Notes: a model not told the origin generated them from the letters alone. A DNA stretch of 64,000 nucleotides from Catellatospora bangladeshensis (GCF_016862575.1 NZ_BONF01000017.1:1-64000); one strand, 5' to 3'. Shown: positions 17,853-27,308, counted from the stretch's first letter. Made by a program: numbers and translations.

Positions 17853-19439
17853 ATGTCCCCCACCCCCGCTCCGCCCGCGCCGCCCCCGGTCGCCATGACC
17901 GGACCCGGCACCGACGCCGCAGACCTGCGCACCTTCGGCTACGAGCCCGAGCTGCGGCGCAGCATCGGCAGCTACGCGTCGTTCGCCGCCGGGTTCTCGT
18001 TCGTCTCGATCCTGACCACCGTGTTCCAGCTGTTCGCCTTCGGCTTCTCGTTCGGCGGGCCGGCGTTCTTCTGGACCTGGCCGCTGGTGTTCGCCGGGCA
18101 GTTCATGGTGGCGCTGACCTTCGCCGAGCTGGCCGCCCGGTATCCGATCTCCGGCTGCATCTACCAGTGGTCGCGGCGGCTGTCGAACTCGGCGGTCGGC
18201 TGGTTCGCCGGCTGGGTGATGATCATCGCGCAGACCGTCACGGTCGCGGCCGCGGCGATCGCGCTGCAGGTCGTGCTTCCTTCGATCTGGTCGGGATTCC
18301 AGCTCGTCGGCGGCGACCCCTCGCTGACCTCGCCGACCGGGGCCACCAACGCCGTGATCCTGGGCTCCATCCTGATCGGCCTGACCACGCTGGTGAACGT
18401 CATCGGCGTACGCCTGATGGCGATCATCAACAGCACCGGGGTGACCCTGGAGATCATCGGCGTGGTCGCGGTCGTGGTGCTGCTGCTGGTCAACGCCGAG
18501 CGCGGCCCCGCCGTCGTCTTCGACACCGGCGGCACGGGCTCGGGCTTCGGCTACGTCGGCGCGTTCCTGGTGTCGGCGCTGATGGCCGCGTACGTGGTGG
18601 TGGGCTTCGACAGCGCCGGGGAGCTCAGCGAGGAGACCCGCGACCCGCGGCACACCGCCCCGCGCACGATCCTGCGGGCGCTGGCCGCCTCGGGCATCGG
18701 CGGCGGCCTGATGCTGCTGGTCGCGCTGATGGCCGCGCCCAGCCTCACCGACGGGCGGCTGGCCACCGAGGGTTTGCCGTACGTGCTGATGAGCCGCCTG
18801 GGCGAGACCGGCGGGCGCATCCTGCTGATCGACGTAGCGATCGCGATCGTGGTGTGCACCCTGGCGATCCAGACCGCGGGCAGCCGCATGGTGTTCTCGA
18901 TGGCCCGCGACGGCGTGCTGCCGTTCTCCGCCGCGCTGCGCAAGGTGTCGCCCCGCACCGGCGCGCCCGCCCTGCCCGCGATCGTCGTCGGCGTCGGCGC
19001 CGCCGCTGTGCTGCTGGTCAACATCGGGCAGGCGGCGCTGTTCACCGCCCTGACCAGCGTCTGCATCGTCATGCTGTACATGGCGTACGCGCTGGTGACG
19101 GTGCCGCTGCTGGTGCGCCGCCTGAAGGGCTGGCCGCGCGGCGAGGACGCCGCCGCCACCGAGCGCGGCGGGCGGCTGTTCTCCCTGGGCAGGTGGGGTA
19201 TGGCCGTCAACGTCCTGGCGGTCGTCTACGGCATCGGCATGATCCTCAACCTGGGCTGGCCCCGCCAGGAGGTCTACGACCCGTCCGGCGAGCACTGGTA
19301 TCTGCACTACTTCTCGCTGCTGTTCGTCGGCGGCTCGCTGGTGGTCGGCGCGCTGGTGTACCAGCGTTACCGCGCCCGGACCAGCGGTTCGCTGCTGCGG
19401 CTGCCGGTGGCCGCCGTCGCCGAGGGCGAGGCCGCGTGA
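17853..19439 (+). CDS. APC-superfamily amino acid/amine permease
   Basis: This 528-residue polytopic membrane transporter has about 12 hydrophobic segments. The ATG at 17853 follows GAGGAGG. After a Pro-rich start comes the usual APC entry (FAAGFSFVSILTTVFQLF) and substrate-site motifs such as ARYPISGCIYQWSRRLS and DSAGELSEETRDPRHTAP. It resembles the amino acid/GABA permease branch. It opens the carboxylase operon and overlaps the next gene (GTGA). It may import the nitrogen compound handled downstream, such as urea, guanidine or a guanidino amino acid; the sequence does not say which. Confidence 0.9.
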   Translation: MSPTPAPPAPPPVAMTGPGTDAADLRTFGYEPELRRSIGSYASFAAGFSFVSILTTVFQLFAFGFSFGGPAFFWTWPLVFAGQFMVALTFAELAARYPISGCIYQWSRRLSNSAVGWFAGWVMIIAQTVTVAAAAIALQVVLPSIWSGFQLVGGDPSLTSPTGATNAVILGSILIGLTTLVNVIGVRLMAIINSTGVTLEIIGVVAVVVLLLVNAERGPAVVFDTGGTGSGFGYVGAFLVSALMAAYVVVGFDSAGELSEETRDPRHTAPRTILRALAASGIGGGLMLLVALMAAPSLTDGRLATEGLPYVLMSRLGETGGRILLIDVAIAIVVCTLAIQTAGSRMVFSMARDGVLPFSAALRKVSPRTGAPALPAIVVGVGAAAVLLVNIGQAALFTALTSVCIVMLYMAYALVTVPLLVRRLKGWPRGEDAAATERGGRLFSLGRWGMAVNVLAVVYGIGMILNLGWPRQEVYDPSGEHWYLHYFSLLFVGGSLVVGALVYQRYRARTSGSLLRLPVAAVAEGEAA

Positions 19440-20272
19440 CCGGCTCGACGGCCACCACCGGCGGGGCGCGGGCCCACGCCCGCGCCCAGGGCGGCACCGT
19501 CGTGGCCTGCATGCCGACCGTTCCGGCCACCGGGCTCGCCGAGCCGCCGCAGGGGGTCGACGCCGCCGACCTCGTCTGGGCGGAGACCGTGCCCGGCGGC
19601 GGGTACGCGCACCGGCGGCTGGCCGCCGGGACCGCGCTGCGGCTGACCGACCTCGACGGCGACGCCTGCGTGTCGGTGCTGCTGTTCAGCGCCGACGAGC
19701 CGTGGGAGCGGCTCAACGTCGCCGACACGGTCAAGGTGCTGTGGCAGGCGTACGTCGCCGAGGGGCACCTGCTGCTGTCCGACCAGGGGCGGGTGCTCGC
19801 CTCGGTCACCACCGCCGCGCACGGCCGCTCCGACACGTTCTGCGGCACGTCCACGCTGGCGCGCAACACCGAGCGCTACGGCGACGGCGCCGCGCACGGG
19901 CCCTCCCCCGCCGGGCGGGAGCTGTTCACCCTCGCCGCGGCCAAGCACGGGCTCGGCCGCCGGGATCTGCCGCCGAGCATCTCGTTCTTCCAGGGCGTAC
20001 GCGTCGACGGCGACGGGGCGTTCCAGTGGCTCGGCTCGGCCGGGCCTGGCTCGAGCGTGGAGCTGCGCACCGAGATGCCGGTCGTGGTGCTGCTGGTCAA
20101 CGTGCCGCACCCGGTCGACCCCCGCCCGGCGTACACGTGCACCCCGGTGCAGGTGCGCGCGTGGAAGGACCGGCGGACCGCGCCCGGCGATCCGCTGTGG
20201 ACCCGTACGCCCGAGGGCGAGCGCGCCTTCCACAACACCGCCGACCACCTCACCGCCCGGGGGCTGTCATGA
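19436..20272 (+). CDS. DUF1989 protein, urea-carboxylase-associated protein 1 (carboxyguanidine deiminase subunit)
   Basis: The product is 278 residues from the GTG at 19436, which overlaps the permease stop; an internal ATG at 19511 is an alternative. The DUF1989 domain covers about residues 45-260: RLTDLDGDACVSVLLFSADE, then SDTFCGTSTLARNTERYGDG and SISFFQGVRVDGDGAFQWLG. Proteins called UAAP1 and UAAP2 form a carboxyguanidine deiminase (CgdAB) in characterised bacteria, converting carboxyguanidine to allophanate. Next to a biotin carboxylase and an allophanate hydrolase, that role is likely here. Confidence 0.85.
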   Translation: MTGSTATTGGARAHARAQGGTVVACMPTVPATGLAEPPQGVDAADLVWAETVPGGGYAHRRLAAGTALRLTDLDGDACVSVLLFSADEPWERLNVADTVKVLWQAYVAEGHLLLSDQGRVLASVTTAAHGRSDTFCGTSTLARNTERYGDGAAHGPSPAGRELFTLAAAKHGLGRRDLPPSISFFQGVRVDGDGAFQWLGSAGPGSSVELRTEMPVVVLLVNVPHPVDPRPAYTCTPVQVRAWKDRRTAPGDPLWTRTPEGERAFHNTADHLTARGLS

Positions 20273-20910
20273 CCGTGTCCACCGCCGCCCCCGCGCTGGT
20301 GCCCGGCGCCGTCGTGCTCGACGAGACGGTGCCCGCCCGGGCACCGTGGTCGGCCGTGGTGCGCCGTGGCCACGTGCTGACCATCGTCGACCTGCACGGC
20401 AACCAGGCCGTCGACTGCCTGCTCTACAACGCCGACGACACCGCCGAGCGCTACTCCGCACCCGACACGATGGCGGCGCAGGGCGGCATCTTCCTGACCA
20501 CCGGCAGCGTGCTGCGCTCGTCCGAGGGGCGGGCGCTGATGACGGTCGTGGCCGACGAGGTCGGCCGGCACGACACCGTCGGCGGGGCGTGCAGCCGCGA
20601 GTCCAACACGCTGCGCTACGGCCACCACACCGCGCACCAGCACGCCTGCGTCGAGAACTTCCTCGCCGAGGGCGCGCGCTGGGGCCTGGGCAAACGCGAC
20701 CTGGTCAGCAACATCAACTGGTACATGAACGTGCCGGTCGACCCGGACGGCAGCCTCGGCATCGTTGACGGCATCTCCGCGCCCGGCCTGCGGGTGGCGC
20801 TGCGCGCCGAGCGCGACGTGCTGGTCCTGGTGTCGAACTGCCCCCAGGTCAACAACCCGTGCAACGGCTTCGACCCGACCCCGGTGCGCATGGTCGTCAC
20901 CGCGCCCTGA
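20269..20910 (+). CDS. DUF1989 protein, urea-carboxylase-associated protein 2 (carboxyguanidine deiminase subunit)
   Basis: The product is 213 residues, and its ATG overlaps the previous stop (ATGA). DUF1989 features: VDLHGNQAVDCLLYNADDTA, then GGACSRESNTLRYGHH with a probable metal/active-site Cys, and NINWYMNVPVDPDGSLGIVD. It is the partner of the preceding paralogue. Strict translational coupling agrees with a two-subunit enzyme. Confidence 0.87.
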   Translation: MTVSTAAPALVPGAVVLDETVPARAPWSAVVRRGHVLTIVDLHGNQAVDCLLYNADDTAERYSAPDTMAAQGGIFLTTGSVLRSSEGRALMTVVADEVGRHDTVGGACSRESNTLRYGHHTAHQHACVENFLAEGARWGLGKRDLVSNINWYMNVPVDPDGSLGIVDGISAPGLRVALRAERDVLVLVSNCPQVNNPCNGFDPTPVRMVVTAP

Positions 20911-20939
20911 GCCGCCGTCCCCCGCTGAGAGGCACCGCC

Positions 20940-23900
20940 ATGTTCGACACCCTGCTCGTCGCCAACCGCGGCGAGATCGCCTGCCGAGTCATCCGCACCG
21001 CCGCGCGGCTCGGGCTCAAGACCGTAGCCGTATTCGCCGACCCCGACCGGTCCGCCCCGCACGTGCGGATGGCCGACGCCGCCGTGCACCTGGGCCCGGC
21101 CCCGGCCCGCGACAGCTACCTTCGGGTGGACCGCGTCCTGGACGCGGCGCTGTCCACCGGCGCGGGTGCCGTGCACCCCGGATACGGCTTCCTGTCCGAG
21201 GACGCCGGGTTCGCCGCCGCCGTCGAAGCCGCCGGGCTGGTGTTCGTCGGCCCGACGCCGCAGCAGCTCACCGCGTTCGGGGCCAAGCACACCGCGCGGG
21301 ATCTGGCCCGCGCCGCCGGGGTGCCGATGATCGAGGGGACCGGGCTGCTGTCCGGGCTGGACGAGGCCCTGGCCGCCGCCGAGGGCATCGGCTACCCGGT
21401 GATGGTCAAGGCGACCGGTGGCGGCGGCGGTATCGGCATGCGGGCCTGCCACACGCCGCAGGAGCTGGCCGCGGCGTACGACCAGGTGGAACGCCTGGCC
21501 GTGGCCAGCTTCGGCAGCGGCGGGGTGTTCCTGGAACGGTTCGTGCCGCGGGCCCGCCACGTCGAGGTGCAGGTGTTCGGCGACGGTTGCGGCCGGGTGG
21601 TCGTGCTCGGCGACCGGGACTGCAGCCTGCAGCGGCGCAACCAGAAGGTCATCGAGGAGGCGCCCGCGCCGGGACTGCCCGATGCGGTCCGGGAGCGGCT
21701 GCACGCCTCGGCGGCGGCACTGTGCGCGTCGGTGGACTACCGCTCGGCGGGCACGGTGGAGTTCGTGTACGACGCCGAACGCGAGCAGGCGTCGTTCCTG
21801 GAGGTCAACGCCCGGTTGCAGGTCGAGCACCCGGTGACCGAGCAGGTCTTCGGCGTGGACCTGGTCGAGTGGATGCTGCGGCTGGCCCAGGGCGACCGGG
21901 ACGTGGTGGCGACCCCGCTGCGCGCGACCGGGGCGGCCGTGGAGGCGCGGGTCTACGCCGAGGACCCGACGCAGGGGCACCGGCCCAGCGCCGGGCTGGT
22001 CACCCGGGCCGAGTTCCCCGCGTCGGCGCGCGTCGACGGGTGGGTCGAGGCGGGCACCGAGGTCAGCACGTTCTACGACCCGATGCTGGCCAAAATCATC
22101 GTCACCGGCGCGAGCCGGGACGAGGCGTTCGCGGCGCTGCGGGCGGCACTGGCGCAGACCCGCCTCGACGGCATCGAGACGAACCTGGGGCTGCTGCGGG
22201 CCGCCGCGGCCGACGCCGGTGTCCTGGCCGCCCGGCACAGCACCGCCACGCTGGCCGGGGTCGCCGACAGCGAGCCCCGGATCGTCGTCGAACGGCCCGG
22301 CACGCTGACCACGGTGCAGGACTGGCCCGGACGCACCGGGCTGTGGGAGGTCGGGGTGCCGCCGTCGGGGCCGATGGACGACCTGTCGTTCCGGCTGGGC
22401 AACCGCGCATTGGGCAACCCTGCGGGCGCGCCGGGCCTGGAGTGCACGGTCGACGGCCCGGCGCTGCGCTTCACCGCCGCCACCACCGTCTGCGTCACCG
22501 GCGCGGCCGTGCCGGTGACCGTCGACGGCACACCGGTGCCCTGCTGGGAGCCGGTCGACGTGCCCGCGGGCGCGGTCCTGGACGTGGGCCGCGCCACCGC
22601 CGGGCTGCGGGCGTACATCCTGGTCGCGGGCGGGTTCGACGTGCCCCGCTATCTGGGCAGCGCGGCGACGTTCACCCTCGGCCAGTTCGGCGGGCACGGC
22701 GGGCGGGCGCTGCGCGTCGGCGACGTGCTGCGGGCAGCGGCACCCACCGCGCCGGTGGCCGGGCCCGTGCCGCTGCCGGACCGGCCGGTGATCGGCGCCG
22801 AGTGGCAGCTCGCCGTCACCGAAGGCCCGCACGCCGCGCCGGAGTTCTTCCTGCGCGAGGACCTCGACGCCTTCTACGCCGCGCGCTGGCAGGTGCACTT
22901 CAACTCCGCGCGCACCGGCGTGCGCCTGGTCGGGCCGAAGCCGCGCTGGGCCCGCGCCGACGGCGGCGAGGCCGGGTTGCACCCGTCGAACATCCACGAC
23001 ACGCCGTACTCGGTCGGTGCCGTCGACTTCACCGGCGACGTGCCGATCCTGCTCGGACCGGACGGCCCGAGCCTGGGCGGGTTCGTCTGCCCCGCCACCG
23101 TCGTCACCGCCGAACGCTGGAAGCTGGGCCAGCTCAGCCCCGGCGACACGGTCCGGTTCAGGCCGGTCGGCGACGACACCGCCGCCGCGCTGCGGGCCGA
23201 CCGCCGCCACGGGCCGGTGCTGCTGGGCTCCGCTGACGGCGACGACGGCGTGCTGGCCCGCCGCGAGGCGACCGGCGCCGGGCCCGCCGTCACCTACCGG
23301 CGCAGCGGCGACGACAACCTGCTCGTCGAGTACGGCCCGATGACCCTCGACCTGGGCCTGCGGATGCGCGCCCACGCGCTCATGGAACGGCTGCGCGCCG
23401 AGCGGCTGCCCGGCGTCGTCGACCTGACCCCCGGCATCCGTTCGCTGCAGATCCATGTCGACCCGGACGTGCTGCCCGTACGGCGGCTGCTCGGCCTGGC
23501 CCGCGGCCTGGAGGACGAGCTGCCCGCGACGTCCGCGCTGGCGGTGCCCAGCCGGGTGGTCCACCTGCCGCTGTCCTGGGACGACCCCGCCACCCGCGAG
23601 GCCATCGCCCGCTACATGGCCGGCGTGCGCGACGACGCGCCCTGGTGCCCGTGGAACATCGAGTTCATCCGCCGCGTCAACGGCCTGGACACCGTCGGCG
23701 ACGTGTACCGCACCGTCTACGACGCCAGCTACCTGGTGCTGGGGCTGGGCGACGTGTACCTCGGCGCGCCCGTCGCGACGCCGCTGGATCCCCGGCACCG
23801 CCTGGTCACCACGAAGTACAACCCGGCCCGCACCTGGACGCCCGAGAACGCCGTCGGCATCGGCGGCGCCTACCTGTGCATCTACGGCATGGAAGGGCCC

Positions 23901-24506
23901 GGCGGCTACCAGTTCGTCGGCCGCACCGTGCAGGTGTGGTCGCGGTGGCGGCAGTCCGGCGGCTTCGAACCCGGCTCGCCGTGGCTGCTGCGCCACTTCG
24001 ACCGGATCTCCTGGTATCCGGTCGGCGCCGAGGAGCTGCTCGACCTGCGTGCCGACGTCGCCGCCGGACGGCACGCGCTGCGCATCGACGACGGCGTGTT
24101 CCGGCTGGCCGACCACGAGGCGTTCCTGGCCGACAACGCCGAATCCATCGGCGCGTTCCGGGCCCGGCAGGCGGCGGCGTTCACCGCCGAGCGCGACGCC
24201 TGGGCCGCGGCCGGCGAGTTCGACCCGCGGCCCGAGCCGCAGGCCCCGGCCGCCGCCGGAGCCGTCACGGTGCCCGACGGTGGCGCACTGGTCGAGGCGC
24301 CGATGCTGTCCAGCGTCTGGCGGGTCGACGTGCGCCCCGGCGACCGCGTCAGGGCCGGGCAGCCGCTGCTGGCGCTGGAGGCCATGAAACTGGAGACGGT
24401 GATCGTCGCCCCGCAGGACGGCGACGTCGCCGACATCCTCGTCACCCCCGGGTCCCAGGTGGCCCCGGGCAGCCCGCTGGTCGTACTCGCCGGGAGGACC
24501 CGATGA
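20940..24506 (+). CDS. Biotin-dependent urea/guanidine carboxylase
   Basis: The product is 1,188 residues. The biotin carboxylase domain (about 1-445) has a typical N-terminus MFDTLLVANRGEIACRVIRT, an ATP-grasp Gly-rich loop VKATGGGGGIGMRA and FLEVNARLQVEHPVTE. The carboxyltransferase parts are KipA/AHS2-like (about 450-770: RPGTLTTVQDWPGRTGLWEV) and KipI/AHS1-like (about 780-1020). The C-terminal biotinyl domain (about 1120-1188) carries LALEAMKLETVI with the biotinylated Lys. This architecture is shared by urea carboxylase and guanidine carboxylase; the flanking DUF1989 pair favours guanidine. Allophanate hydrolase is a separate overlapping gene, unlike fungal urea amidolyase. Confidence 0.92.
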   Translation: MFDTLLVANRGEIACRVIRTAARLGLKTVAVFADPDRSAPHVRMADAAVHLGPAPARDSYLRVDRVLDAALSTGAGAVHPGYGFLSEDAGFAAAVEAAGLVFVGPTPQQLTAFGAKHTARDLARAAGVPMIEGTGLLSGLDEALAAAEGIGYPVMVKATGGGGGIGMRACHTPQELAAAYDQVERLAVASFGSGGVFLERFVPRARHVEVQVFGDGCGRVVVLGDRDCSLQRRNQKVIEEAPAPGLPDAVRERLHASAAALCASVDYRSAGTVEFVYDAEREQASFLEVNARLQVEHPVTEQVFGVDLVEWMLRLAQGDRDVVATPLRATGAAVEARVYAEDPTQGHRPSAGLVTRAEFPASARVDGWVEAGTEVSTFYDPMLAKIIVTGASRDEAFAALRAALAQTRLDGIETNLGLLRAAAADAGVLAARHSTATLAGVADSEPRIVVERPGTLTTVQDWPGRTGLWEVGVPPSGPMDDLSFRLGNRALGNPAGAPGLECTVDGPALRFTAATTVCVTGAAVPVTVDGTPVPCWEPVDVPAGAVLDVGRATAGLRAYILVAGGFDVPRYLGSAATFTLGQFGGHGGRALRVGDVLRAAAPTAPVAGPVPLPDRPVIGAEWQLAVTEGPHAAPEFFLREDLDAFYAARWQVHFNSARTGVRLVGPKPRWARADGGEAGLHPSNIHDTPYSVGAVDFTGDVPILLGPDGPSLGGFVCPATVVTAERWKLGQLSPGDTVRFRPVGDDTAAALRADRRHGPVLLGSADGDDGVLARREATGAGPAVTYRRSGDDNLLVEYGPMTLDLGLRMRAHALMERLRAERLPGVVDLTPGIRSLQIHVDPDVLPVRRLLGLARGLEDELPATSALAVPSRVVHLPLSWDDPATREAIARYMAGVRDDAPWCPWNIEFIRRVNGLDTVGDVYRTVYDASYLVLGLGDVYLGAPVATPLDPRHRLVTTKYNPARTWTPENAVGIGGAYLCIYGMEGPGGYQFVGRTVQVWSRWRQSGGFEPGSPWLLRHFDRISWYPVGAEELLDLRADVAAGRHALRIDDGVFRLADHEAFLADNAESIGAFRARQAAAFTAERDAWAAAGEFDPRPEPQAPAAAGAVTVPDGGALVEAPMLSSVWRVDVRPGDRVRAGQPLLALEAMKLETVIVAPQDGDVADILVTPGSQVAPGSPLVVLAGRTR

Positions 24507-26170
24507 CCCCGCAGGACCGCGTACGCGACGCGTACGCCCGGCTCGCCCGCGGCGAGCGCCCCGAAGCGTGGATCACGCTGCGCGCCGAGGCGGACGTGCT
24601 GGCCGACGCCGCCGCGCTGGAGCAGCGGCTCGCAGCCGGTGAGCCGCTGCCGCTGGCCGGGTCGCTGCTGGCGGTCAAGGACAACATCGACGTCGCGGGC
24701 CTGCCCACCACCGCGGCCTGCCCGGAGTACGCGTACCTGCCGCAGCGCAGCGCCCCGGCCGTGCAGCGGCTGGTCGACGCGGGCGCGCTGGTGCTCGGCA
24801 AGACCAACCTGGACCAGTTCGCCACCGGCCTGGTCGGCACCCGCAGCCCGTACGGCGCCGTGCGGGACGTGCGGGACCCGGCGCGGGTGTCGGGCGGCTC
24901 CAGCTCCGGTTCGGCCGTGGTCGTGGCGCTGGGCATCGCCGACCTGGCACTGGGCACCGACACCGCCGGATCGGGGCGGGTGCCCGCCGCGTACCAGGGT
25001 GTCGTCGGAGTCAAGCCGACCCGGGGGCTGGTGCCCACCGACGGCGTGGTGCCCGCCTGCCGCAGCTTCGACTGCGTCACCGTCTTCGCCAGCACCCTCA
25101 CCGCCGCCCGGCAGGCCATGTCGGTCATGAGTGAGCCGGCGGGGCGGCCCTGGCCCGCCGACGCGCCGCTGGCCGCCGGTCCCGCACCGGTCGTCGCGGT
25201 GCCCGACCGCGACGAGCTGGTCGCCATGTCCGCGCCGTGGCTCGACGCCTTCGAGCAGGCCGCCGCGACACTGGCCAAGGCCGGGGCGCGGCTGCGCCCG
25301 ATCCGGCTGGCCGCGTTCCTGGCCGCGGCGAAACTGCTCTACGGCGGCGGTTTCGTCGCCGAACGCTACGCCGCGGTCGGCGCGTTCCTCGACGGGCAGC
25401 CCGCCGGCGCGGATCCCACGGTAGCCGCGATCATCGCCGCCGCGCGCGACGTGCCCGCGCACGTGCTGGTCGCCGACACCGAGCGCCTGGAGCGGCTGCG
25501 CGAGGAGGCGATGGCCGAGTGGGGCGACGCCGACGTGCTGCTGCTGCCCACCGCCCCGATCCAGCCCACCATCGCGCAGGTCGCCGCCGACCCGGTGGGC
25601 GTCAACGCGCTGGTGGGCACGTACACCAACTTCTGCAACCTGTTCGACCTCGCGGCGGTCGCCGTGCCGGCCGGGGAGGTCGAGGGCGGCAACTTCGGCG
25701 TACAGGTGATCGCCCGGGGCTTCGCCGACGCCGTCGCCGCCGACGTCGCGGCGCTGATCCAGGGCGAAGACCCACCCGCCCCGGCGGCGGGAGGGCTGCC
25801 GCTGCTGGTGATCGGCGCGCACCTGACCGGCCAGGCGCTCAACGACCAGCTGACCTCGGTCGGCGGCCGGTTCGCCGCCCGGGTCCGCACCGCGCCGGAG
25901 TATCGGCTGTACGCGCTGGACACGCAGCCGCCGAAGCCCGGACTGCTGCGGGTCGGCTCCGGCGGGGCCGCCATCGACGGTGAGCTGTGGCTGCTGCCCC
26001 CGGCGGCGCTCGGCCGGTTCCTGGACGCGCTGCCCGAGCCCATGACCCTGGGCAAGGTCCGCCTGGCAGACGGCAGCCTGGTCACCGGTTTCCTGTGCGA
26101 GCCGCTCGCCGTCGAAGGAACCCTCGACATCACCCGCCACGGAGGGTGGCTGTCCTATCTGGCGTCCTGA
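24503..26170 (+). CDS. atzF: Allophanate hydrolase
   Basis: The product is 555 residues, and its ATG overlaps the carboxylase stop. The amidase-signature domain (about 1-430) shows the Lys-cisSer-Ser triad: Lys in LLAVKDNIDVAGLPTTAAC, Ser in SGGSSSGSAVVV and Ser in GTDTAGSGRVPAAYQG. The C-terminal domain (about 435-555: LLVIGAHLTGQALNDQLTSV onward) is the allophanate hydrolase C-domain found in full-length enzymes. It splits allophanate to ammonia and carbon dioxide, completing nitrogen release from urea or guanidine. Confidence 0.94.
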   Translation: MTPQDRVRDAYARLARGERPEAWITLRAEADVLADAAALEQRLAAGEPLPLAGSLLAVKDNIDVAGLPTTAACPEYAYLPQRSAPAVQRLVDAGALVLGKTNLDQFATGLVGTRSPYGAVRDVRDPARVSGGSSSGSAVVVALGIADLALGTDTAGSGRVPAAYQGVVGVKPTRGLVPTDGVVPACRSFDCVTVFASTLTAARQAMSVMSEPAGRPWPADAPLAAGPAPVVAVPDRDELVAMSAPWLDAFEQAAATLAKAGARLRPIRLAAFLAAAKLLYGGGFVAERYAAVGAFLDGQPAGADPTVAAIIAAARDVPAHVLVADTERLERLREEAMAEWGDADVLLLPTAPIQPTIAQVAADPVGVNALVGTYTNFCNLFDLAAVAVPAGEVEGGNFGVQVIARGFADAVAADVAALIQGEDPPAPAAGGLPLLVIGAHLTGQALNDQLTSVGGRFAARVRTAPEYRLYALDTQPPKPGLLRVGSGGAAIDGELWLLPPAALGRFLDALPEPMTLGKVRLADGSLVTGFLCEPLAVEGTLDITRHGGWLSYLAS

Positions 26171-26198
26171 CCGAACCATAGGCCACCTGAAAGAAGAC

Positions 26199-26239
26199 GG
26201 GCTGCACGCGCGGCGATGTCGACGCCGCGCATGCAGCCC
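26199..26239. terminator. Operon terminator after allophanate hydrolase
   Basis: GGGCTGCACGCGCGGCG (26199-26215) pairs with CGCCGCGCATGCAGCCC (26223-26239), 17 bp with one mismatch and a 7-base loop, 28 bases past the stop. Confidence 0.85.
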
Positions 26240-26264
26240 ACAAGACCCAGCGCCTGACGCCGAA

Positions 26265-26289
26265 CAGGGTGCACCGCGGGTGCACCCTG
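26265..26289. terminator. Second hairpin in the convergent gap
   Basis: CAGGGTGCACC (26265-26275) pairs perfectly with GGTGCACCCTG (26279-26289) around GCG. It could terminate the VOC gene arriving from the other strand, whose stop is at 26368. Confidence 0.6.
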
Positions 26290-26367
26290 CAGCCACCGCC
26301 GCGGCTCCGCCGGTGTGGTCCGGCCTCAACGGATGCGGCGTACGCGCCACCTCCAGGCGCGGCGTCG

Positions 26368-26754
26368 TCAGCGGGTGTCGCGGCGTAACGGGTGGTCGGC
26401 GGGGATCTCGACCAGCACGATCCGCACGCCGTCCGGATCTTCGATCCACATCTCGTCCAGGCCCCACGGCTCGCGTCGTGGCTCGCGCAGGATCGCCACG
26501 CCGTGCGCCGCGAGCCGGGCCCGCTCGGCCCGCAGGTCGCGGACCTGCAGCCACAGCTCCACGGGGCCGGATCGCCGGCTGTCGGCGCCGCCGGAGACCT
26601 CCAGCAGTCCTTGACCCACGAAGAAGACGACACCTGGATGGTCGGGCGGCCCGAACTCGCGATAGACGGCCAGCCCGAGGACGTCGCGATAGAACCGGTG
26701 AGACCGCTCCAGCTCGGACGGCCGGAGCAGGACGCGGCTGCTGAGAATCTCCAC
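26368..26754 (-). CDS. VOC-superfamily (glyoxalase/bleomycin-resistance-like) protein
   Basis: The product is 128 residues from the GTG at 26754. It shows the vicinal-oxygen-chelate pattern: LRPSELERSHRFYRDVLGLA, then PGVVFFVGQGLLEVSGG, ELWLQVRDLRAERARL and EMWIEDPDGVRIVLVEIP. Metal ligands typical of true glyoxalases are not all evident, so the activity is open. No strong ribosome site precedes the GTG, and the message may be leaderless. Confidence 0.85.
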   Translation of the reverse strand: MEILSSRVLLRPSELERSHRFYRDVLGLAVYREFGPPDHPGVVFFVGQGLLEVSGGADSRRSGPVELWLQVRDLRAERARLAAHGVAILREPRREPWGLDEMWIEDPDGVRIVLVEIPADHPLRRDTR

Positions 26755-26854
26755 CCTGTGAGTATCGTCCGCATCTCCTCCGCCGTGCCGGTCTACCGCT
26801 CCTGCTGCGTCGTGCGGCTCGTCGGCACCTGGGAGCGGCTGCGCGCCCGGCGGC

Positions 26855-26879
26855 GTTTTCACAGGCACCAACGGGGTAA
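26855..26879 (+). promoter_or_regulatory. SigB/SigF-like stress promoter
   Basis: GTTT (26855-26858) and GGGTAA (26874-26879) are separated by 15 bases, fitting the actinobacterial SigB-type consensus (GTTT-N14-15-GGGTAT). It lies 37 bases before the DUF2188 start codon. Confidence 0.5.
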
Positions 26880-26916
26880 TGCGAGCAATGAGCTCATTCA
26901 TCCCAGGAGGCCGAAT

Positions 26917-27207
26917 ATGACTGCCAGTAAGGACAAGCACGCCACGTCCGTCCACCCCCACGCGGGCGGGCCGGAACGCCGCATCGTGCAGCCGACGGAG
27001 GACGGTTACGAGGTGGTCAAGCCCGATCACAAGCGGGCCAATGCAAAGACCGGCACCAAGGGCGCCGCTCAGCAACGAGCCAAGGAGATCGTCACGAACC
27101 TGGGTGGCGGTGAGGTGACGACAATGAACGCCAAGGGCAAGATAGAGAACTCTGACACCGTGGGACACGGCAATGACCCGCATCCGCCTCGGGACACCAA
27201 GCACTGA
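26917..27207 (+). CDS. DUF2188 domain-containing small protein
   Basis: The product is 96 residues, with the ATG at 26917 after CCAGGAGG. It carries the DUF2188 pattern: a start like RIVQPTEDGYEVVKPDHKRA, then AAQQRAKEIVTNLGGGEV and the end GKIENSDTVGHGNDPHPPRD. DUF2188 proteins are small, lysine-rich and of unknown function; many are stress-associated. The upstream SigB-like promoter and the universal stress protein gene next door agree with a stress role (inference). Confidence 0.85.
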   Translation: MTASKDKHATSVHPHAGGPERRIVQPTEDGYEVVKPDHKRANAKTGTKGAAQQRAKEIVTNLGGGEVTTMNAKGKIENSDTVGHGNDPHPPRDTKH

Positions 27208-27277
27208 ACAACCCACCGACCGGTCAGCCTCGGTCATGACCTGCCGGGCAGCTGACAGTCGGTACCCACGGAAGGCC

Positions 27278-27308
27278 CGCCGGGGCCGGCAGGCAGCCGG
27301 CCCCGGCG
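27278..27308 (+). terminator. Terminator after the DUF2188 gene
   Basis: CGCCGGGGCCGGC (27278-27290) pairs perfectly with GCCGGCCCCGGCG (27296-27308) around a 5-base loop, 70 bases past the stop. Confidence 0.85.

Noticed and set aside
20616-24116. 1,166-codon minus-strand frame opposite the carboxylase
   Set aside because: The carboxylase strand carries biotin carboxylase and biotinyl motifs; the antisense frame is compositionally biased with no motif.
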